64,000 bases of DNA, taken from positions 2,294,001 through 2,358,000 of the forward strand of contig NZ_CP049868.1 of NCBI RefSeq assembly GCF_011303555.1, written 5' to 3'. The translations under genes were made by a program, and so were the position numbers. The DNA comes from Pedobacter sp. HDW13. Lineage in GTDB: Bacteria > Bacteroidota > Bacteroidia > Sphingobacteriales > Sphingobacteriaceae. This document shows, piece by piece, positions 53,224-61,745 of this stretch. Every line of letters starts with the position of its first letter. Within the stretch, counting starts at the first letter, position 1. Under the pieces are notes generated by a model. It was given only the letters and a program-made list of their open reading frames with translations. It was not told the origin of the DNA and made no database searches.

Positions 53224-54471
53224 ATGTTAGCCAAGTATAGCCCTGTTGTAATAATCTGTTTACGCAAGTTGATTATTTGCCTGGGCCTGGTTTTGACTAT
53301 TTTTCAGGCAACTGCCCAGGAGTTTGCTTTCAGGCGGAACCAGCAGAAGCAATCTATTACCTTTAAATGCATTAAAAATCTGATTGTTGTTCCGCTCTAT
53401 GTAAATGGAAAAGGACCTTACGATTTTGTTTTAGATACTGGCGTGGGGCCTATGATTGTTACCGACCCTTCAATTATCGATTCGCTGAATTTTAACATGC
53501 TCCGCAAAATTAAAGTCTCGGGTTTGGGTATCGAAACGGTCGAAGCTTTTGTTTCGCAAAATATTACCGCCCGCTTGGGGAATGCGGTGATGGATCATGT
53601 GCCTACGGCCATTTTAAAAGAAGATCTTTTTAATTTATCCGGGCATTTGGGGATTAAGATTTATGGCTTAATCGGCTATAATTTTTTTAACAGCTTTGTG
53701 GTTGAGATCAGGTATAACGAAAACAGGATTATTGTGCACAATTATGGCACAAAGATCAAATATCGTGGAGAAAAAATACCCATTGTAGTCGAAAACCAAA
53801 AACCTTACCTGATGGCTACTATCGAAATTCCGGATGGCGGAACCATTAACGCCAGGTTTCTGATTGATACAGGAGCCAGTCATGCCTTATCGCTCGAAAC
53901 CCTCGGTGGAGAAGCATTTCCACTGCCGGCCAAAACCATTAGTGCCAATTTAGGGATGAGCCTTAGCGGTCAAATTAAAGGCTATGTGGGTAGAGTGCGC
54001 AAGTTTAAATTAGGCGATTATACTTTTAAAGATGTTGTGGCCGGTTTTCCCGATTTTAAAACCATTTCAGATAAAATTGATCTCTCCAAACGGAATGGAA
54101 ATCTGGGTGCCGACCTGCTCCGTAAATTTAACCTTCAAATTAATTACGAACAGGGCTTTATCTACATTAAACCAAACAGTTTTAGCAAGCAACCCTTCGA
54201 GCACGATATGGTTGGTATGGTGATTTATTTAGACCAGAAAGAATACAAAAGATTACTGATTGGCGAAATAGACCCCAATAGCCCGGCAGAACGGGCAGGC
54301 CTTTGCCAGGACGACGAAATTATAGGTGTAAACTTTAAAAGCGTTGAGGCTTATTCTTTGAACGATCTTACCGAGCTGTTTAAATCGAAGGCCGAGCGGA
54401 ATATCATTTTTGAAGTATATCGTGATAAACAAGTGTTCTTTAAAGTGGTAAAATTGGAGAAACGAATTTAA
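53224..54471 (+). CDS. Aspartyl protease-like protein with PDZ domain
   Basis: A 415-residue protein with an N-terminal membrane segment or signal peptide (about 10-31). Two retropepsin-type domains carry FVLDTGVGP (D71) and FLIDTGASH (D215), so the two active aspartates needed for a pepsin-like site are both present in one chain. A C-terminal PDZ-like domain (about 335-410, IDPNSPAERAGLCQDDEIIG) follows. Probably periplasmic proteolysis; substrate unknown. It diverges from the dacB-like gene. Confidence 0.88.
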   Translation: MLAKYSPVVIICLRKLIICLGLVLTIFQATAQEFAFRRNQQKQSITFKCIKNLIVVPLYVNGKGPYDFVLDTGVGPMIVTDPSIIDSLNFNMLRKIKVSGLGIETVEAFVSQNITARLGNAVMDHVPTAILKEDLFNLSGHLGIKIYGLIGYNFFNSFVVEIRYNENRIIVHNYGTKIKYRGEKIPIVVENQKPYLMATIEIPDGGTINARFLIDTGASHALSLETLGGEAFPLPAKTISANLGMSLSGQIKGYVGRVRKFKLGDYTFKDVVAGFPDFKTISDKIDLSKRNGNLGADLLRKFNLQINYEQGFIYIKPNSFSKQPFEHDMVGMVIYLDQKEYKRLLIGEIDPNSPAERAGLCQDDEIIGVNFKSVEAYSLNDLTELFKSKAERNIIFEVYRDKQVFFKVVKLEKRI

Positions 54472-54565
54472 TTGAACGTAATTTTCCGGTTACATAGTGC
54501 TTGGCTTGTAACAAGCCTTTAACTTTAACCTCTTAATTGCCAAGCAAACTAACTTTTAATTGCAC

Positions 54566-57082
54566 ATGAAGAAAAACTTTAAAATACTTGCTTTAGCAGG
54601 TATTGTAGCACTTGGTGTAGCCGCAACGGACTCGGTATACGCCCAGAAGACTCCTAAAAAAGGTAAAGGCGCAACGCCTGCCACACCACCAGCCGCTGCT
54701 GCTGCAGCCCCTAAAAAAGAGGGCATAAAACCATTCTCAGAAATCATTACTGCAAAAGCAAGAACCACCAATGGCTTGTTTAAAACCCATAAAGTTGATG
54801 ATAAATGGTATTTCGAAATTCCTGATTCGATGATCAACCGAGAAATGCTTGTAGTTACCCGTTTGGCTAAAGTACCGGCAGGCGTTAAAGTTGGCAACCA
54901 GCAATATGGTGGCGAGCAGCTTAACGAGCAGGTTTGGAAATGGGAGCGCAGAGGTAAACAGGTTTTCATCCGTGTACCAAGCTACTCAACCAAAGCTGAT
55001 CCAAATAGCGACATGTACGAATCAGTTCAAAACTCTAATCTTGCGCAGATTTTGGCCAGTTTTGAAATTAAAGCTTATAATAAAGACACTACAGGTGTAG
55101 TAATCGATGTAACTGATTTTTACAATGGCGATGTAATGGCCATCGGTGCTACCGATCAGATCCGTAAAGCCTATAAAGTTACCATGTACGATGCTGGTCG
55201 CTCGTATATCGATACTGTTAAAACCTTCCCGATCAATGTGGAGGTAAAAACAGCTAAAACTTACCGTGCAGCCGAATCGCCAACTGATAGCAGCAACGGA
55301 GCGGTTACTTTCGAGTTTAATACCTCGATGCTGTTATTGCCAAAAATACCTGTTAAAGCCAGAATTATGGATAACAGGGTAGGTTTCTTTGGCCAGTCGC
55401 AGATTGATTACGGTAGCAATGCACAAAAGGCAGAGCGTACCGCTTATATTCACCGCTGGAACCTGGTACCTAAAGACACCAACGCGTACAAACGTGGCGA
55501 ATTGGTAGAGCCGGTTAAACCTATCGTAATTTATATCGATCCGGCAACGCCTAAAAAATGGGTGCCATTCTTAATTCAGGGTATTAACGATTGGCAGGTA
55601 GCTTTCGAAGCCGCTGGTTTTAAAAATGCCATTATGGGTAAAGAAGCTCCAACTGCACAGCAAGATCCTCAGTTTAGCGTAGAAGATTCGAGATATTCAG
55701 TAGTACGTTATTTCGCTTCAGATATTGCAAATGCTTACGGTCCGCACATTAGCGACCCACGTACCGGACAGATTTTGGAAACACACATTGGCTGGTACCA
55801 CAACGTAATGAACTTATTGCGCAACTGGTATTTTGTACAAACTGCTGCCATTAACCCTGAAGTACGTAAAGCTAAATTTACAGATGAGCAAATGGGTGAG
55901 TTAATCCGTTTTGTTTCTTCGCACGAGATTGGCCACACTTTAGGTTTGCCGCACAACTTTGGTTCGAGCTATGCTTACCCTGTTGATTCGTTACGTTCAA
56001 AAGCATTTACTGATAAACATGGTACAGCCCCATCTATTATGGACTATGCTCGTTTTAACTACATTGCCCAGCCAGGTGATGGTGTAACCAAACTGCACCC
56101 GCAAATTGGCGAGTACGATAAATGGGTTGTGAAATGGGGATATTCATGGATTCCGGGGAATAAAACTGCTGAGCAGGAAAAGGAGATCCTGGATCAATGG
56201 ACTTTAAAAAATGCAGGTAATCCATTGTACTTCTACGGCCGTCAAGGTACTTCATTAGATCCACGTTTACAAAGCGAAGATTTAGGAGACAATGCCATGA
56301 AAGCCAGTACTTATGGTATTGCTAACTTAAAACGCATTTTACCAAATGTAGAAAAATGGACTTACCAGAAAGGTAAAGACTATAGCGATTTAAAAGAGAT
56401 TTACACAGAGATTGTTGGTCAGTTTAACCGTTATATGGGCCATGTATCTACTAATGTGGGTGGTTTAAGCGAAAACTTTAAAACTTACGAACAAAAAGGA
56501 GCAGTTTATGCTTACTTACCAAAAGCAAAACAAAAAGAAGCTGTTACTTTCTTTAATCAGCAGTTATTTACTACACCACTTTGGTTAATCAGCAACGACC
56601 AGTTGAGCAAGTTCGATAATGGTGTGTTGTTAAACCGTATTAAAAGTGTTCAAACCAATACCCTTGCTAACCTGTTATCACCTTCGCGTATTGCACGTTT
56701 GTTAGACAACGAAACTAAAAACGGTGCGGCTAAAGCTTATACTTTACCAGAACTGTTTACTGATTTAAGATCATCGGTTTTTGTTGCAGGCAGAGCAGAT
56801 GCGTTTAAACGTAACTTGCAACGCGCATACGTAGATCGTTTACAGGATTTAATGACTAAAGAAAACGAGCTTCCTATGGGCTTCCCGGCTGATTACGCAG
56901 CAAGTTATGGTTTAACACCAATCAACGTTGGCTTATCAGATATCAGACCATTGGTTAGGGTAGAGCTTAAAACATTATTGGCTACTACAAAAGCAAGAGC
57001 TGCAGCGGGTGATGCCATTACCAAAGCACACTACGAAGATTTAAGCATCAGGATTAAAGATATTTTAGATCCGAAAAAATAA
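54566..57082 (+). CDS. Secreted zinc-dependent metalloprotease with DUF5117/DUF5118 domains
   Basis: The ATG at 54566 is preferred over a TTG at 54560 because it gives a normal signal peptide (MKKNFKILALAGIVALGVAA). The 838-residue protein begins with an alanine/proline/lysine-rich segment, followed by DUF5118/DUF5117-type regions and a zincin domain with H453-E-x-x-H457-x-x-G-x-x-H463 (SSHEIGHTLGLPHNF). A helical C-terminal part follows. It acts outside the cytoplasm on unknown proteins. A strong terminator ends the unit, so it stands alone. Confidence 0.92.
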   Translation: MKKNFKILALAGIVALGVAATDSVYAQKTPKKGKGATPATPPAAAAAAPKKEGIKPFSEIITAKARTTNGLFKTHKVDDKWYFEIPDSMINREMLVVTRLAKVPAGVKVGNQQYGGEQLNEQVWKWERRGKQVFIRVPSYSTKADPNSDMYESVQNSNLAQILASFEIKAYNKDTTGVVIDVTDFYNGDVMAIGATDQIRKAYKVTMYDAGRSYIDTVKTFPINVEVKTAKTYRAAESPTDSSNGAVTFEFNTSMLLLPKIPVKARIMDNRVGFFGQSQIDYGSNAQKAERTAYIHRWNLVPKDTNAYKRGELVEPVKPIVIYIDPATPKKWVPFLIQGINDWQVAFEAAGFKNAIMGKEAPTAQQDPQFSVEDSRYSVVRYFASDIANAYGPHISDPRTGQILETHIGWYHNVMNLLRNWYFVQTAAINPEVRKAKFTDEQMGELIRFVSSHEIGHTLGLPHNFGSSYAYPVDSLRSKAFTDKHGTAPSIMDYARFNYIAQPGDGVTKLHPQIGEYDKWVVKWGYSWIPGNKTAEQEKEILDQWTLKNAGNPLYFYGRQGTSLDPRLQSEDLGDNAMKASTYGIANLKRILPNVEKWTYQKGKDYSDLKEIYTEIVGQFNRYMGHVSTNVGGLSENFKTYEQKGAVYAYLPKAKQKEAVTFFNQQLFTTPLWLISNDQLSKFDNGVLLNRIKSVQTNTLANLLSPSRIARLLDNETKNGAAKAYTLPELFTDLRSSVFVAGRADAFKRNLQRAYVDRLQDLMTKENELPMGFPADYAASYGLTPINVGLSDIRPLVRVELKTLLATTKARAAAGDAITKAHYEDLSIRIKDILDPKK

Positions 57083-57160
57083 TAATAGTAGGAGTGAATT
57101 AAAAAATGATTGAATTGCAATTTGCCATTCAATCATTCAAAAATCTCTCAATCAGAAATA

Positions 57161-57197
57161 AAAAAAGGAGCGATCATTAAGTTGATCGCTCCTTTTT
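57161..57197 (+). terminator. Terminator of the metalloprotease gene
   Basis: GGAGCGATCA and TGATCGCTCC, 10-bp perfect stem with A run before and T run after. A second weak inverted repeat (GATTGAAT/ATTCAATC) lies just upstream. Confidence 0.9.
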
Positions 57198-57269
57198 TGG
57201 TTTTGTATAATTCTTGATGCTTTAAGTTAAACACACATCTGTTTTTTATTTTTAGCGCAAAACGGAGTT

Positions 57270-58142
57270 ATGCTTAAAAAACTATTGTTTGCATTTACTT
57301 TATTTACAACCAGCTTATCAGCTTTCGGCCAAAACGCGGATTCGTTAACTGTTGTAAAAACCAAATGGCAAAGAACCAGAGTGGCCAGGCAAGTTAAATT
57401 ATTTCAGCATCATTTTAACGGGCAAAACCTCTTTGGAGCCAATCAGCACATTTCTTTTTTAGAAATTAAAAATACCGGACGGAAAGCTATTTTTGCAATT
57501 GGAGCAGAAGAAAAGCAACTGATTACCACCAGCGACTTCGGATTACGCGATACCGCGCTGGCAGCCATAAACGGAAATTTCTTTGATGTTAAAAATGGTG
57601 GATCGGTTGATTTCGTTCGCGTGAAGGGAAAAACCATTAATACCAACCATTTAGCCGTAAATGGCAATAGGGCAAGGCACCAGCAGGCCGGAGTGGTAAT
57701 CGAGAAAGGTAAATTAAGCATGGTAAAATGGGATGGGAGCACAGACTGGGAAAGCCAGCTTACAGCTGCTGATGTTTTATTGAACGGTCCGCTCTTAACG
57801 TTCAATGACATTGATGAAGGATTGGATACCGCTGCTTTTAACCGTTTGCGCCATCCGCGTACCTGTTTGGGCATAAAACCTAATGGCCATGTTATTCTGC
57901 TAACCATTGATGGTCGCAATGCCGAATCGGCAGGCGTTAGCCTGTTCGAGCTTACCCGGCTCATGCGCTGGCTGGGTTGTACCAGTGCTATTAATTTTGA
58001 CGGAGGAGGCTCCACTACGTTATGGGTAAATGGCATGGGCACTAATGGTGTAATTAATTACCCTACCGACAATAAAAAGTGGGATCACGAGGGACAGCGT
58101 AAGGTAGCCAATGTAATATTAGTGAAGAAAAATAAAACTTAA
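57270..58142 (+). CDS. Phosphodiester glycosidase (NAGPA) family protein, exported
   Basis: A 290-residue protein with a signal peptide (about 1-20, ending AFGQ). It has the NAGPA fold landmarks ALAAINGNFFDVKNG near the start of the domain, RHPRTCLGIKPNGHVILLTI-type strand and INFDGGGSTTLWVNG, the signature loop. Enzymes in this family cleave phosphate-linked sugar diesters. Likely role: processing a glycosyl phosphodiester in the periplasm, inferred from the family. The lipoprotein gene follows 48 bases later. Confidence 0.88.
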   Translation: MLKKLLFAFTLFTTSLSAFGQNADSLTVVKTKWQRTRVARQVKLFQHHFNGQNLFGANQHISFLEIKNTGRKAIFAIGAEEKQLITTSDFGLRDTALAAINGNFFDVKNGGSVDFVRVKGKTINTNHLAVNGNRARHQQAGVVIEKGKLSMVKWDGSTDWESQLTAADVLLNGPLLTFNDIDEGLDTAAFNRLRHPRTCLGIKPNGHVILLTIDGRNAESAGVSLFELTRLMRWLGCTSAINFDGGGSTTLWVNGMGTNGVINYPTDNKKWDHEGQRKVANVILVKKNKT

Positions 58143-58190
58143 AGGGCTTCTTGGATAATTACTTATTTTAGGGGCATATTTTTTATTGCA

Positions 58191-59117
58191 ATGTTTAAAA
58201 ACACTTTATACTTTTTCTTTTTTGTGCTGTGGCTTTCGTCGTGTAAGTTTGGCTCTAAAACCAGCGACCCAACCTTACGCGATTTTACTTTCGAGCCCGT
58301 TAAAGGAATCCGTTATGAAGAAGTAAAGCGGAGGTTTAAAGATGGACTTTCTTTTAATACTGAAGGGTTTATGCAGAAACCTTCGTGGATAATCGAGGTG
58401 GTTAAAGAAGACACCATGTCGGCATGGAGCCCGCAGAAGCAGAGAATGCAAAATTTTTACCTGCAATACGATCACGGGAATGTGTACAATTTCGCTGCCG
58501 AGTTCTTCAAGGTGAAACACATCAGTAAGGATAGTTTGGTTTTTCAACGCGTTCAGGTTGATGGAAAAGTGATTGCTGCTGATGTACGTTCGGATGTAAA
58601 CATGACCTTTTATGCCCAGGATTACATCAAAAACAAACTGAAAACAACGGCTAAAGAATTACAAAAGCCTACTAAAGCCGATACTACTTTTATCGAAAAA
58701 CGCGCAGCCCAGGTAAATGCGAATAGCGACACTGCATTTGCGGCTACCGATCCGGTTCAGTTTATATCCAAAAGCAAAATTGCACGGGTTGAGAAAATCA
58801 GCACCGTAGATCGGGCGAACAACAGAACCGAGGCTTACGATTACATGTTTCCGCAATATATTATCAGAATAGACCGTGCATATAAAGATTTCGCCTATCA
58901 AGTTGCTGCCGTTGTAGATTTTCAAGGCGGTATACATGTTAAGACAATTTATAACGTACTTCCTGAAAATGCCGTGGCCAAGAAGAAGGTGGCTCAGGGG
59001 ATTGCGGATATCTATGTTCGAAACCTTTTTGATGTGGCTCCCGGAACAACTTTAGGCGTGCCGCATAACAGCGAAATTACTTTAACAATAATTGGTAAGG
59101 CAATTAAAAAGCCTTAA
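58191..59117 (+). CDS. Hypothetical lipoprotein
   Basis: A 308-residue protein with a lipobox (LWLSSC) and acylated C at about residue 18. The mature part has no recognised domain; it contains a central segment of strands such as SWIIEVVKEDTMSAWSPQKQ and a later YQVAAVVDFQGGIHVKTIYN. It may be coupled to the phosphodiester glycosidase gene 48 bases upstream. No function is proposed. Confidence 0.75.
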   Translation: MFKNTLYFFFFVLWLSSCKFGSKTSDPTLRDFTFEPVKGIRYEEVKRRFKDGLSFNTEGFMQKPSWIIEVVKEDTMSAWSPQKQRMQNFYLQYDHGNVYNFAAEFFKVKHISKDSLVFQRVQVDGKVIAADVRSDVNMTFYAQDYIKNKLKTTAKELQKPTKADTTFIEKRAAQVNANSDTAFAATDPVQFISKSKIARVEKISTVDRANNRTEAYDYMFPQYIIRIDRAYKDFAYQVAAVVDFQGGIHVKTIYNVLPENAVAKKKVAQGIADIYVRNLFDVAPGTTLGVPHNSEITLTIIGKAIKKP

Positions 59118-59167
59118 TAATCTGGTATTTACAAAATTTTAACGTTAAAAAAATGTTAAAATTTTAT

Positions 59168-59196
59168 TTTGATTTTAAAAATTAAAACTTACCTTG
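59168..59196 (+). promoter_or_regulatory. Possible promoter of the cold shock gene
   Basis: TTTG (59168-59171) and TACCTTG (59190-59196) with an 18-base spacer; the -7 box departs from TAnnTTTG by a missing T. Confidence 0.4.
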
Positions 59197-59222
59197 CATT
59201 CTTAATTTTAATACTTAATACA

Positions 59223-59414
59223 ATGCAAGAAGGCACAGTAAAATTCTTCAATGTAACTAAAGGTTTTGGCTTTATCATCCCTGCGAATGGCGATAGCGAA
59301 ATTTTTGTTCATTCAACAGGTCTTATCGACGAAATCCGTGAAAACGACAAAGTACAGTACGAAGTTGCTAACGGTAAAAAAGGCTTAAATGCCGTTAATG
59401 TGAAAGTAATTTAA
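59223..59414 (+). CDS. Cold shock domain protein (CspA family)
   Basis: The start is the ATG at 59223, giving 63 residues; the longer frame from 59169 opens with TTG and a hydrophobic stretch that is not family-like. RNP1 is KGFGFIIP and RNP2 EIFVHSTG, the RNA-binding surface of the five-stranded barrel. It is an RNA chaperone that melts secondary structure. A terminator closes the unit. Confidence 0.95.
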   Translation: MQEGTVKFFNVTKGFGFIIPANGDSEIFVHSTGLIDEIRENDKVQYEVANGKKGLNAVNVKVI

Positions 59415-59436
59415 TTTATTTATCATATTTTCAGAT

Positions 59437-59468
59437 GGGCTGCTCTCTTGTGATGGCAGCCTTTTTTA
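59437..59468 (+). terminator. Terminator of the cold shock gene
   Basis: GGCTGC (59438-59443) and GCAGCC (59456-59461), followed by a run of seven Ts. Confidence 0.8.
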
Positions 59469-59501
59469 TTTTTGCTCGTATTTAGCTTCCGTTTTATTTT
59501 T

Positions 59502-60025
59502 ATGGTCCACTACTTTATTATTCCCGGTTTGGGTAATTCAGGCCCCAACCATTGGCAAACGCATTTCGAAAAACTTGGCGATCATTTTACGCGCATTAAC
59601 CAGCAGGAGTGGGATGCTCCCAGCAGCCTGGATTGGATCGAAACTATTGACAAGGCCCTTGAAGATTATGATTTATCGACCGTAGTTTTAATCGGGCATA
59701 GTTTGGGCTGTACGGCCATCGCTAACTGGGCAAAGCGTTACCAAAAACACGTTAAAGGTGCTTTACTGGTTGCCCCAGCGATCTTGATGCACCGAAATAT
59801 ACTTTCCCAACAGTTGGTTTTGACCATGTTCCACTCGATAAAATTAACTTTAAAACGATAGTAGTAACCAGTGCCAACGATGAGTGGGTAACTTTAGAAA
59901 GAGCCACGTTTTTTGCACAGCATTGGGGCAGCGAACTGATTAATATCGGCAATGCAGGCCACATTAATGCCGACTCTGGCTTTGGCGTATGGCCGGAGGG
60001 GCTGGAGATTTTGAAAGCTTTGTAA
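59502..60025 (+). pseudogene. RBBP9/YdeN-type serine hydrolase, frameshifted
   Basis: The ATG at 59502 starts MVHYFIIPGLGNSG, typical of RBBP9-like hydrolases; the nucleophile is in LIGHSLGCTAI. The frame stops at 59861 after GALLVAPAILMH. In the next frame the sequence continues as SDLDAPKYTFPTVGFDHVP through SANDEWVTLERA (acid) to GHINADSGFG (catalytic histidine) and stops at 60025. Adding one C to the C4 run at 59773-59776 restores a protein of about 174 residues. Without the second part the enzyme has no catalytic acid or histidine. It may be intact in the organism. Confidence 0.8.
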
Positions 60026-60054
60026 AGTACAACCGTTATTTACGCGCAGGGGAG

Positions 60055-60098
60055 CGTCATCTCGACTGAAGCAAAGCGAAACGGAGAGATCTATGCTA
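60055..60098. repeat. Half copy of the CGTCATCTCGA dispersed repeat
   Basis: CGTCATCTCGACTGAAGC matches the left half of copy A; the matching right arm is not found here. Confidence 0.55.
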
Positions 60099-60166
60099 GA
60101 TTTAGCTCCGCTAAGCACCAACGTGGTTCGCTATTGGGGCCGCTCGAAAAGGCGATTGCAGCCTGG

Positions 60167-60646
60167 TTATTTATGCACCTTCTTCCTCAAAAACTGATCA
60201 AGAAGGATTAAGCCAATAACCAAATCAACAAATAAGAAAGTATATAGTGTGGTTGGTGTAATGTATCGGTTCAGATTAATGTTGAACTTATCGGGTAGGG
60301 TAAAGCTAGCAAAACTAGCTTTGGCCTCATAAAATACATAGCCTAAAATGCCCAAAAGCGAAAGCACAAAGAAACCGCTTATCGCATAAATAATTCCAGA
60401 GTTTACCTTTGTTTTTAAGGCAACGGGTGCAGGTTCGGCCGCAATGATTTCCATTACATTCCGCGTGAAAGACATAGAGGGTTCATCCAGATCAAGCGAG
60501 CCTAAAACTGAGTTAAGTTTTAAGAGATCTTCGTATTGTGCGTTAATTTCCGGATCAGATGCAATTTTTTCTTCAATAGCCTTATTGGCCGATTCGTCTA
60601 AAGTGCCATCAATATACTCCCAAAGCTGCTGTTCTATTGTATTCAT
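60167..60646 (-). CDS. Putative anti-sigma factor membrane protein
   Basis: A 159-residue protein with an acidic N-terminal region like an anti-sigma domain (EYIDGTLDESANKAIEEKIA) and one or two transmembrane segments (about 83-105, YAISGFFVLSLLGILGYVFY, and about 135-153). The zinc-binding HxxxCxxC motif is absent. It overlaps the end of the ECF sigma gene by 4 bases, so it is a translationally coupled sigma/anti-sigma pair. Confidence 0.75.
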   Translation of the reverse strand: MNTIEQQLWEYIDGTLDESANKAIEEKIASDPEINAQYEDLLKLNSVLGSLDLDEPSMSFTRNVMEIIAAEPAPVALKTKVNSGIIYAISGFFVLSLLGILGYVFYEAKASFASFTLPDKFNINLNRYITPTTLYTFLFVDLVIGLILLDQFLRKKVHK

Positions 60647-61224
60647 AGTAACTCCTTTACTTCATCTTTTAACAAATATTGTAATTTTTCTTTAAGCCTT
60701 TGCCTTGCACGGTGCAGTTTTACCTTTATGGTGTTGGACTCCATGTGCAGCGTTTCGCCAATTTCTTCCAAGCTTTGCTCGCCTTTATAAAACAGGGTGA
60801 TAATGGTAGCATCGTCGGGCATTAACTGGCTAATGGCCTGGTTTAAAAAAGTGTGACTATCTTGTTTTTCATAGTCGTTGGCGTTAAAGTTCGATATATG
60901 GTTTTCGAGCTGTAAAAATGTTTCTTCGTTGTGAATGGAGTCGGTATCTAACCGCTTTTTTCTTAAAAAAGTCATGGCTGTGGTATAGGTAATGGTGTAC
61001 AGCCAGGTACTAAATTTCGAAGTCTGTTTAAAAGCTCCCAGTGCTTTATAAGCTTTAACAAAGCAATCCTGAGCTATTTCTTCGGCATCTTCCCGGTTTT
61101 TCGAAAATCTTAAAGCAAGCGTAAATACAAAGCGCTGATAGCGTTTCACCAACAAAGCATACTGCGCGGTTTCTCCAGCCAATATATTTTGGATCAGCTC
61201 TAAATCTGTAAGTTTTTGCTCCAT
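60643..61224 (-). CDS. ECF-type RNA polymerase sigma factor
   Basis: A 193-residue sigma factor. Region 2 is visible as VKRYQRFVFTLALRFSKNRE and DAEEIAQDCFVKAYKALGAF; region 4 as LMPDDATIITLFYKGEQSLE and EIGETLHMESNTIKVKLHRA. It belongs with the membrane anti-sigma-like protein next to it. Its regulon is not visible here. The two-gene operon runs on the minus strand. Confidence 0.92.
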   Translation of the reverse strand: MEQKLTDLELIQNILAGETAQYALLVKRYQRFVFTLALRFSKNREDAEEIAQDCFVKAYKALGAFKQTSKFSTWLYTITYTTAMTFLRKKRLDTDSIHNEETFLQLENHISNFNANDYEKQDSHTFLNQAISQLMPDDATIITLFYKGEQSLEEIGETLHMESNTIKVKLHRARQRLKEKLQYLLKDEVKELL

Positions 61225-61313
61225 CTTTAGCTGTAAGACTACATTAAAGATACGCAGGTTACACGTGAAACATTAATCTTTTTGTTTTCACCGATGGCTA
61301 ACAACTATTCAAT

Positions 61314-61346
61314 AAACCTGTGAGGTTTTTAAAACCTCACAGGTTT
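61314..61346. repeat. AAACCTGTGAGGTTTT palindrome, copy 3
   Basis: AAACCTGTGAGGTTTT and AAAACCTCACAGGTTT flank a single T, a perfect 16-bp hairpin. It lies 9 bases after the SMR gene on the minus strand and could act as its terminator. Confidence 0.6.
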
Positions 61347-61355
61347 GCCAGAGCA

Positions 61356-61676
61356 CTAGTGAGAAGCAAAAAACTTTAATCCCGCAATAGAACCAATCAG
61401 TGTACAGATAAAGAATATCCGCCAGAAAGTAGCTGGTTCCTGAAAATATACAATGCCGATAATTACGGTGCCAACAGCGCCAATACCCGTCCACACTGCG
61501 TAAGCAGTACCCATAGGCAATGTTTGTGTGGCTTTATTTAATAAGGTGAAGCTGAGTGTAATGCAGATGAAGAATGCTGCACTCCATTTCAGGTTCGAGA
61601 AATTGTTCGATAATTTTAAGCAAGTAGTAAAGCCAACTTCAAAAAGGCCTGCTACTATTAGGATAATCCAGTTCAT
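61356..61676 (-). CDS. SMR-family multidrug/guanidinium exporter
   Basis: The ATG at 61676 gives a 106-residue protein with four transmembrane helices (MNWIILIVAGLFEVGFT at the start); a longer frame from 61706 is not supported. The proton- and substrate-binding glutamate is E13. TLPMGTAYAVWTGIGAVGT is the SMR signature loop. Specificity (quaternary ammonium drugs or guanidinium) cannot be settled from sequence. A -7 box lies upstream. Confidence 0.9.
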   Translation of the reverse strand: MNWIILIVAGLFEVGFTTCLKLSNNFSNLKWSAAFFICITLSFTLLNKATQTLPMGTAYAVWTGIGAVGTVIIGIVYFQEPATFWRIFFICTLIGSIAGLKFFASH

Positions 61677-61692
61677 AATAAATGTGTTTCGG

Positions 61693-61700
61693 CAAAGGTA
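61693..61700 (-). promoter_or_regulatory. -7 box of the SMR gene
   Basis: TACCTTTG on the minus strand, 16 bases before the ATG. Confidence 0.5.
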
Positions 61701-61745
61701 ACACACCTAATTGGGGCAACATTTTACAAATGTTAAAAAATGAAC

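Noticed and set aside
59169..59222. Extended N-terminus of the cold shock protein
   Set aside because: Opens with TTG and adds a hydrophobic stretch unlike CspA proteins; MQEGTVKFF at 59223 is the standard start.
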